Assembly: GCA_950295325.1 (NCBI GenBank)
Contig: OX485804.1
Coordinates: 30,442,001-30,506,000 of the forward strand
Source: Polytrichum commune
Taxonomy: Eukaryota > Streptophyta > Polytrichopsida > Polytrichales > Polytrichaceae
Direction: 5' to 3'
Length of the DNA stretch: 64,000 nucleotides
The first letter of the stretch is position 1. Each line of letters begins with the position of its first letter. Of this stretch, positions 56,321-64,000 are shown one piece after another. The position numbers and the translations under genes are program-made. Below the pieces are notes generated by a model, which did not search any database, was not told where the DNA came from, and was given only the letters and a program-made list of their open reading frames with translations.

Positions 56321-57864
56321 AAAAACATCCGAGTTAGAAACATGGGCCATAGAATAGTTCAGTGTCTTGAGGTGGATCCCTTGTTTTTGTTTCCTTTTCC
56401 TACATATTTATGAAAAACTAGTGCTAGTGAATCAAGTTTCAATAGAGTATCCTAGTTCCTACGAGGTACTATAAATTCTTTTTCTTTTGTGTTTGATTTA
56501 TACAAACATGTAAGACAACCAAAAAACATCTAGTTGGTCCTCACGTGCTTTCAATCACTACTACAATTTTGGGGGAAAGGGGGTTAGTTATCCATTAGTT
56601 TGGTGTTGATAATTGTAAAGTAGACGGCTACAAAGGCTTTTGCAACTAATAAGTGAATTATTAAGCTCCCTAGTACTTAAATAGATAGTGTAGATCCAAA
56701 TGCAAATCTGACATTCAAATCATTCGTTAAAGACTGCTCCTTATGTTCTATATGTAGTATACAATCTATTCATCCTCCATTTTGACTCTCCATACTTTGT
56801 TTGTTTTACATTGTATACATTTGGATGCATCCTTATTGTCTTTCATATTTGGGAATTGGATTCGGATGCTTTGCCACGGGTACAATCTCAAACATTTGAT
56901 TTTTTGTTTTTTTGTGTTTTATGGTTGTAAATAATCGTTTCTATGTAAGTTGTTTGTCTTTCTTGTATTTTGTATCATGTAAGTTGACCTTCAAGTCCTT
57001 TAGTAGTCTCCAAATCATGAAAAAATCTCAAATTACCGAATAAAGTGTTAACTATGCTTTCTTTACACTACAATAGTTATTTTCAAAGTAACGGTAACCC
57101 TTTCTATCAACCTATTCTTTCTACTATTAGGTGGGTTGATTTGAAGAGGTCTTCAACAACATACTCTAGAATGACTGCAATATTTTAGGGGACCAACTAG
57201 TGACACCATAATGATTGTGACCCAATGTGAACCGAATTAGAATGTCATGGGGAAGTGGAGGATTGTACCAATAGACTACATTGCCACTTACAAAAGGCCT
57301 TTGCTTGAAGATAAATGGTATTAAGCACAATGTGGGGACCATAGATGTAGCTAGATGAAAGCGGGCTCGTATAAATCAAAAGACCAAAGGTTAGAGCCAA
57401 GTGAGGGAGTAGAAGATAAGCCTTTCGTGGACCCGTTAAAATGCACGCGAATATTTCACGTGCCCGATGCTATTGGATACGAGTGGACATTACTAGTGCA
57501 CATTTAAAGAAGACCATTAGATGTCAACCCAAATCGTGACAATGTTGTCAAAGAGTTACCCGAATTGGAAGAAATTAAGCATAGTAGGGTTGGACTGTTA
57601 AAGTGGCAAGAGAAGTTTGAAGGACCGATGGATGGAGCATTGAGGCAGGAAACAAAGGGACAAACGGCAAAAATACAAGTGACGATAACATTCTTTCACC
57701 CCATGCATATGAAGAAGGACATAAAATGGAGGTGAAAAACATGGTTCAAAATGATATGGGAGAAAGTGAAGGGGAAGAGGATGACGAGGAGGAGTCATTG
57801 GCGATGTTGGATTAATCTAGTAAGTAATCTCCCAAGAAACAATCACTAATCCTTTGAGTATTTG
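56321..57864. other. Intergenic; possible decayed TE coding remnant at 57420-57815
   Basis: Within 57420-57815 frames such as KPFVDPLKCTRIFHVPDA and an acidic end (ESEGEEDDEEESLAMLD then TAA at 57813) suggest an old element-borne coding region. Frames shift and I cannot name the family. The rest is AT-rich with no gene. Confidence 0.3.
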
Positions 57865-58144
57865 CAGGGGCGAAGCCATGATTTTGACCTAGGGGGGGGG
57901 TTGACCTCATAATATGGAAATATCTAGTGTGTATTTTATTTCCAAATTTCAAAAGGTGGTCGAATTTGATTATTTATTGAGAGATTTGGACTCGCCGAGC
58001 TGACATCCCCATAACCTTTTTTTTTTTTGATAATGTCATTAATATCCAAAGCTTTGGCAATAGGGACGAAGCCATGGGGGGACTTTCCTTTAATGTCAGG
58101 GGGGCTAAGCCCCTCCTAACCCCCCCCACTTGGCTTTGCCCCCA
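57865..58144. mobile_element. hAT-like MITE with CAGGGGCGAAGCCA end
   Basis: Left CAGGGGCGAAGCCATG and right TTGGCTTTGCCCCCA are imperfect inverted ends. The 8-bp flanks AGTATTTG (57857-57864) and AATATTTG (58145-58152) differ by one base, consistent with a hAT duplication. Internal G9 (57892-57900) and CCCCCCCC (58120-58127) runs are also symmetric. GGGACGAAGCCATGGGGGGA at 58065 is an internal duplicate of the end. Non-coding, 280 bp. Confidence 0.75.
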
Positions 58145-58199
58145 AATATTTGTGTGATTAAATTACACAATGTAGGCATAAAATTATTCAGTTGGATGG

Positions 58200-58420
58200 A
58201 TGTGTTCCATTTTGTGTTGAGCATCTGACATATGCCTCCACTATCTTGCTTTCATAGGAAGAAACTTAGAAAATAAGAAGAAACTGATACTCATACGAAT
58301 CATGAATAGTTCCGGGTTGAATAATAAAATATTATGAATAGTGTAGGTATGTTTAGTAGTTTCGTTGTTATGAAGAGTGTTTTAATGAATAATACCATGA
58401 TGAACGTTGATTCCTATGAA
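58200..58420 (+). repeat. Dispersed repeat, second copy of 9860-10080
   Basis: See shared block GGAAGAAACTTAGAAAATAA at 58258 and GATGAACGTT near 58401, in the same order as the first copy. Confidence 0.6.
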
Positions 58421-59600
58421 TAATGCCAAATACTCCACTGAAATTTCCAAGTGTTGACATGAATGTATGAGTAGTATATGAAAATTCTTACTTTGTTTGG
58501 GGGGGACTCACAAAATATGATTGACATATTCTAGGGTCATGGAACTGACCCACATGGCTGAATAATGTTATGGGTGCTTGCCATTGGGAAATCAACATCT
58601 ATAAATTTGTTGGATGAAATGTGCAAACAATATGGAAAAACAAACATCCAAGCTAATTATGTAGTGAAAAGGTGTACATGGACTCTTAACAAACTTATTG
58701 TGGTAAAATGGAATTGAATTTAGCATGGGTTTGTAGTAGTGGTGGTTTGGTATGTAGTCAATGCATGGGTGTCAACAATCAACATTGATATTGGATATCA
58801 AAATTGTCATATTAGTCAAATATTGATATTTGGTAAGTAATAGAATCTTTGTATACCCTACTTATTATTTGGGTCATTGCCATTTTGAACCATATTGATA
58901 CTAGGATGATATTACATGGGTATAATGGTTACATAGTTTATGACTTATATGTCAACTAATTCTACATACAAAGGTTCAATCATTTAGGAACAGAGTTTGA
59001 AATTTAACTAATAAAAAATAACCATGCGTGCTTAACACTCCTAAAGTGGAGATTTGATGTTGGAAAGGTGAGTTTAGTTTATGATTATAAAAAAAATTCA
59101 AATTCAAATAGGTTATTGTAGTAATTCATGAAAATATAATAAGATATGTAATAACTACTATAATTGGAGCACACCTTAAATTGTCCAAATGTCATAGGGC
59201 TCAAGCAAGGCAGTTTGCAAGAATGCAAGGTTGGTTTGGTTTTGGGCAAACATAAGGATGTAGTTACGGGTTATTTATACATCTTATTTGAATCCCTTAT
59301 GCAACAATTATGAGGGTCTTATTTTATTTTATTTTAATTGGGTAAAGTATCGGTATTGGTGCTGTAGAACCATTTTTTTGGCCATCGCCTGTCCGAATAG
59401 GGCCATTCTTGAATCTCAACGTCTTTCATCCGGCGGTTGGAGGTCATCCAGAGTGGCAGGCAAGGGCAATAGCCGCTAGGAAGTGGTTACAACTGCTAAC
59501 CACCTCGTCCCCTCCCTCAACGACAAGGAGGAGACTGGCCAAGTAGGAGACATGCTATTTGCATGCAGAAAAGATCTTACATGGTCTCAAAAGTAGTGTT
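58421..59600. other. No gene seen
   Basis: AT-rich DNA; GACTCACAAAATATGATTGACATATTC (58505-58531) resembles GGCCCATGAAATATAATTGACATATTC at 11225 and marks another short dispersed repeat that also shares CAGGGTCATGGAGCCGG / TAGGGTCATGGAACTGA. Confidence 0.4.
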
Positions 59601-60660
59601 AGCAATAGGCGTAGAAAGACAGCCGCTCAGTGATTGAGTTTGGCCATAGACAAGACCAAGCAAGCAACTTAAGGTCATAGTGTTAGGAGAAGAAAGGGCC
59701 GTAACAACCAGACCCAGAAAGTGGAAATACATTTTCTGTTAATAAGAAAGTTATGATCAAGTTGTGACGTGCAATTGTTTGTCCTATGAGCGGAGAGGAA
59801 TTGTCGAAGTGTGTCGTATCAGTTTTTCTTGTGAGCAATGTCTAAAGAGTAAATTTGGGCAAGTAGTATGGCGTAGCGTTGTAATGTCAATATCAGGCAA
59901 ATAGGCTGATAGGAAGTTTGCATTGGAGTGAGTCGTGACTGATTAAGTGTGAGTGGATAGAGAGGAGGTAGGAAAGGCTATTGGCAGAAGAATGTTCAGT
60001 CGTGGGAAGAGTCTAAAGAGGCTGAGTATATGATGAAGAGTTGAAAGATGTCTTGAGTCGGGTGAAACAATGAGGCCATATTTTGAGAGGGCTATTGGCC
60101 ATTGTACTCCCACGGATGGGGGAAGTCGAAGAGGCCGAGTGGCCAAGACGTGTCTGAGAGTAACGGCAAGACAAAGCCAATATGTGACAATAATATGATA
60201 GCAAGCCAGAAAGTGGCGAAGAAATTAGTCCAAGAAGGAAATTGACGGGTGATGTAAGCATGTCGAAAAGAAGGCAAGAGCTTAGCGAGCAATGATCTTA
60301 GATTTAGGCAAGTTGGCCGAAAGCAATGAGTGCAGGCAATTGGCCAAGTGAAGAAGGATGATAGCCATAGTCTTGAGAGAGGGTTGAGATAACCCTGGAG
60401 GCTGCTTAGTAGCCAACCGAGAGGGCGATAGCCCTTATTGAGGGAGGCCGACAGAGAGATTACAGAGAGGGGCCATCGCCTGGGCATGTGCCGTTAAATA
60501 ACTGGCCATTAGCTGGGGAGCCACCGAGAGAGAGAATTGGGCTAATTGCCAATGCAGGACATGGAAGGACTAGGGGCAGGCTATAGGTTGCCAAGACATT
60601 ACCTTCCCAAGAAGGAAAGATTACCCTACTGGAGTAAGACTTTACCATCTGCATGTTGTT
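59600..60660. other. Purine-rich region with recurring GGCCAA-type words
   Basis: The plus strand is strongly G/A-biased, with many short recurrences (GGCTATTGGC, TTGGCCGAAAG, AATTGGCCAAGTGAAG, GAGGCCGAGTGGCCAAG). The minus strand therefore stays open (for example 131 codons at 60092-60487) but gives an unrecognisable Leu/Ser/Pro-rich translation. It is more likely a retroelement non-coding or LTR-like region than a gene. Confidence 0.4.
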
Positions 60661-61686
60661 ATTAGTTTAAAGCAGACTAAAGCCTTAAGGAAAGGAAATA
60701 GCCTAGTTGTTGATGCATTGATTTCATATTGACAATTGGATGAACGTGGTGACTTGAGTTATGCGAAGACATGCATGATGATTGTAAGTTGTTAACAAGA
60801 AGTTAATCAAAGAACGTTGCAAGCTTTGTGTATGGCATTTCCAAGACTATGCGGTTACAAAAAAGACATTACCCCGGACTATGTCCTGACAAATTGCCAA
60901 TGATAACTTGCCAAACTGTTGAGCTTCAAGACTGAAGTAGGTCGAGCCATAGAGTGATAGGAAATTCCCTAAAGATAGGACGAGATCACTCACGATTGGA
61001 GAAGCACAAAGGAACCATAAGAGTGGAGAATAAATGGAATAAAAAAGGAATGAAGAAAGAAAGACCCTAAGTTGTTATTGTGATTCTTAATCCAAAGTGA
61101 CATTGACCCTTATAAACACTATCTCAGTCTTCCTGGAGACTTAGTTCCCTAGGTTTGTTATTTTAAGTCATAGCAAAAACCTAACTACAAGTGCATGGAA
61201 GATTTTGGATGAGGAACATGGGCAATTTGGGTCAGGGGCTGGACACTTCATTGGAAACCTAAATGATGTGTGTGGGTGACTATGAAATAAAACCCCCTAT
61301 ATAGAAGAATTTATAGAGAAAAACAAATATACGTACTAACAGTAGGCTAGAAAATGGACTCATGTATATATACTAAGCTTTCCAATCTAATGTGACAAAT
61401 GCCTCCACTACATACACAAATATATAAATCATGAAATAAATAGGTCCTTTTTATTTGAGAACTATCACCATATGACAACAATGGATGGAAATGTAAATTG
61501 GATGAAACTAGGACATCTATTGTTCATTTTCCTCTAAATCTTAGAGCCTTCTTTTGTGAATCTACATTTACTTCAAAATTCTTAATAGCCTTTTTAAATG
61601 TACACACTAGATAAATCAATACCTCTCCCTTATATATACTATGTACAATAGTGCCTCAAATAATACCCTTTATTAAACTCACATTA
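60661..61686. other. No gene seen; family R2 member at 61235-61400
   Basis: CACTTCATTGGAAACCTAAA, TGATGTGTGTGGGTGACTA, ACCCCCTATATAGAAGAAT and TTATAGAGAAAAACAAATA are the R2 blocks in order. Nothing else is recognisable. Confidence 0.5.
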
Positions 61687-63706
61687 CAGTCTAATCCCGA
61701 TCATACGACACTCAAGAATACGACACTTGATAATATGACACCTCGATTATATGACGCAACTCTTGTTGACCAAACCTTCTAGTGTTAATTTGTCCTAATA
61801 TTACGACTACGATGCTTGAAATACGAAAATTTTAGCCCCGATTTGTCATGTAATAGAGGTAATAATTGCATGCAATGATAGGACCCACATTAATTATTTG
61901 CCTTGGATATAAGGAGTTTATGATGGATTTATCAGTGGGTTAACTTAAGTTAACTTAAAGCTAATTGTTTGAGACCTTGGTTTCAAAACAAATGTTGCAC
62001 TTTTCAATCTTTGGAATTGGGTGGAGGTTGAGGGTTTAGGGATTGTTGGATCTACAAATTAGAATTCTCAAGTTGTTGATTTCTCTTCTTGATTCAAAAT
62101 TTGTCCTCAAACTTGAATATCACATTTCTTAAGATTAGAAAATTCAATCCTCACCAACTTATACTCCATGCCACTCTTCAATTTCTTGGCTTTGGAGGTG
62201 ATTGTAGTCTTGAGTGGCAGATGTTTTAATTTCATTTGGGTTATAAGTTCAACAATTTTAGTGATGATGACCACGCCCGCACACGAAACACTCTATACAC
62301 AATTTGGTAAGCACTAACCTCCTCCGTATTGCTTATGGTAGTGGAAGATGTTTACAGTATGGATGAGACTGGTTTAATTATTGTGCCCAACCAAACAAGA
62401 CATAGAGCAAGGAAAAGTTCGTGGGCGCAAAATTCAAAAGGACCGTCTCACTCTTGTTCTTGTTGTAAACACGACATGCACTTAAAACCTATAATTATTT
62501 ACAAATCTCTATGCCCAAGATGCTTTGGAAGGTAATTGCCAACATATTATGTGTGGCAGTTTGCAAACCATATAGCGTGGAGGACGTCATTTGTATTTGA
62601 GATTTGGATGATGAGCCTCAATGTACATTTCAAATCTCAAAAGCCAAAGGTATTTTTAAGCAGTCCCTTAAGCATGTTGGTAGGGGTGAAAATTTTGTTT
62701 TTTCAACGTTGCCTATTGCTTTCTTACCACCTAATGTTGCAAGTGTGGTGCAACCCTTGCATTAGGGAATAATCGTTTCATTCAAAGTTTAGTATAAGAA
62801 TTAGCTTTTGGAATGGGTTCTCTCTTAGTTTGATTCTTGTACTACCCACTAGAACTCAGGGAAAATAATGCTTGATGTAAGGCATCCTATTATGTGGTGC
62901 TCTCAAGTGTGGAAAGAGATGAATCCCATATCATACGAAATAGTCGGAGGATTCCAAGATTTTATCTACAGATAGGAGTGTTCATTTTGCCATATATAAT
63001 GACCATGAATGAAATCAAGAATGAAATAATCAACACATGAATTGGCAAGGCTCGTTGCCTCTTTGAATCTTGGAAGTGAAGAAATGCCTATTGAAGAATA
63101 TGTGCAATTGGCATGATAGAAATGTTGATGCATAGTACAACATGGTTGAGTTGGCGGATTTGGTACGGGGTAGAGAAATCCATTTGGGTTTACATTTGAA
63201 TGAAGAGCCAATGCAGGGGATTGATGTGGATGACCAACCAACACCAATAATCAAGCTTCCTCAAGCCCGTGAGCATGCCCAATGACTATCAAATTATGCA
63301 GTGGAGCATCCTTTGGAGTTTTTGGTTGTAGATGTGACGAACATGCAATATTCTATGGATAAATTGAATAATATGTCAATTTCTAACATCAACAATCATT
63401 AACAAAAAACCAATAGAATCTTACTTTTGTAGTGTGTGATATGGTGAAAATACCATCATGGAATTGTATATTTCTTTAAACTTCATATTGTGTGACATTG
63501 TGAGCGTATTTCTTAAATAAAAGTGTTCTTTCATACTTATGTATCTTCGTCGTGTATACAAAATGACATTTTACATTGAAATAGACCATTTTCTTGAAAA
63601 ACCTCCATAGTACAACATTTGAGATCAAAATGTCATATTATGTAAAATACGACAATATGATAATATGACACTTTCTTGTGCAACATGTCATATCCAAGTG
63701 GGAGAA
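61687..63706 (+). mobile_element. Decayed Tigger/pogo element with transposase remnant
   Basis: The left end CAGTCTAATCCCGATCATAC follows a TA, and TACGACAC/ATATGACAC words recur just inside (61705-61760) and again in reverse and direct form at 63640-63690. The right end is too diverged to place exactly (about 63706). The transposase remnant lies at 62329-63400. The 24-bp-type end and subterminal repeats suit a Tigger-class element. It is unrelated at its ends to the two elements at 4267 and 50764. Confidence 0.65.
62329..63400 (+). pseudogene. Tigger/pogo-class transposase pseudogene
   Basis: VEDVYSMDETGLI (from 62338) carries the first catalytic Asp. LKPIIIYKSLCPRCFGR (62482-62532) and NYVWWFAN-like DNA follow, then LNVHFKSQK. 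The segment expected to hold the second catalytic Asp (LIVDNA type) is replaced by a deletion near 62655. The QPLD position reads QPLH with a stop right after (62750-62763). Further on, YNMVELADLVRGREIHLGLH and LNEEPMQGIDVDDQPTPI (63135-63252) give the C-terminal region. With two of three catalytic positions lost plus several stops, it is dead. Confidence 0.85.
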
Positions 63707-63726
63707 AAAAAATTCATATGTGGTAT

Positions 63727-64000
63727 GAAGAGTCTACCCCCTGGGGATTTTGGGCAAGTGTCATCATAGTTTTGAAAGCCGCAAGTAGTGGGAAATACGT
63801 GGGTCTAGGGCCTGAGGGGTGGACTCTTAATTGGAAACCTAAATGACATGCAACTAGTACAAGATAGTTAGGAAATCCAAATCGAGGCCATAGTCACTTT
63901 CCTCATAATTTTTGGAGTTCATGTAAATATCTTATTCATTATCAAAGTGAAGGTTCTTGTGCTCATCAAACCACGTGCATCAAACAATCATACATTTTCC
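63727..64000 (+). repeat. R2 and R1 repeats adjacent to each other at the window end
   Basis: AAGAGTCTACCCCCTGGGG (63727) and GGGGTGGACTCTTAATTGG (63815) form an inverted pair. The latter runs into R2 (GGAAACCTAAATGACATG), and from 63890 R1 follows (CTTTCCTCATAATTTTTGGA, CTTATTCATTATCAAAGTGA) and is cut by the window edge. R2 and R1 may therefore be parts of one larger element. Confidence 0.6.

Noticed and set aside
60092-60487. 131-codon open frame on the minus strand
   Set aside because: Open because the plus strand is purine-rich; the translation is biased Leu/Ser/Pro with no family motif, and neighbouring frames are equally open.

Overview
The window reads as nuclear DNA of a land plant. 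The genes are split by GT-AG introns, and the recognisable products are plant ones: a kiwellin, a multidomain ROF1-type FKBP immunophilin with a TPR domain, an NTF2 protein, and pieces of the plant SCAR/WAVE subunit NAP1. Gene density is low, most of the DNA is decayed or non-autonomous transposon sequence, and there is no operon-like arrangement. The clade cannot be resolved from the sequence alone; a large TE-rich genome is likely.

Layout. 0-11 kb: a 275-bp tandem repeat, two short inverted-repeat elements, one internally deleted pogo-like element (4267-5109) that keeps only the 3' end of its transposase gene, and a broken pogo/CENP-B-class transposase gene (6021-7870). 11-18.3 kb: an intact two-exon kiwellin gene (13329-15375) with two decayed kiwellin copies behind it, the whole array lying between two foldback elements of one family (11321-12770 and 17616-18306). 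A Tourist-like MITE lies exactly at the kiwellin stop codon. 19.8-20.2 kb: an uninterrupted NTF2 gene on the minus strand. 22-28.5 kb: a tandem array followed by exon-sized fragments of at least four unrelated genes (an unidentified protein, SF3B5, NAP1 in antisense, and an NADH-cytochrome b5 reductase).

28.5-36.7 kb: gene-poor, with dispersed repeats. 36.8-41.4 kb: a complete 12-exon FKBP62/65 (ROF)-type gene; the predicted 579-aa protein has three FKBP domains, a TPR clamp and an acidic-type tail. 41.5-64 kb: a 226-bp tandem array related to a copy at 22.2 kb, a perfect 78-bp spacerless palindrome (46134-46211), a second deleted pogo-like element with TA duplications (50764-51745), a TAA-flanked MITE (53969-54342), a hAT-like MITE (57865-58144) and a dead Tigger-like transposase (about 61687-63700). 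Several dispersed repeat families recur through the window, and long poly-G/C runs are unusually frequent.

The genes do not form one pathway. Kiwellin is a secreted defence-associated protein, NTF2 a Ran import factor, and the FKBP an HSP90-associated folding factor. The most informative story is transposon history: insertions that can be dated relative to each other, an insertion that regenerates a stop codon, and deletion derivatives of pogo elements that keep a PCNA-binding-like peptide.
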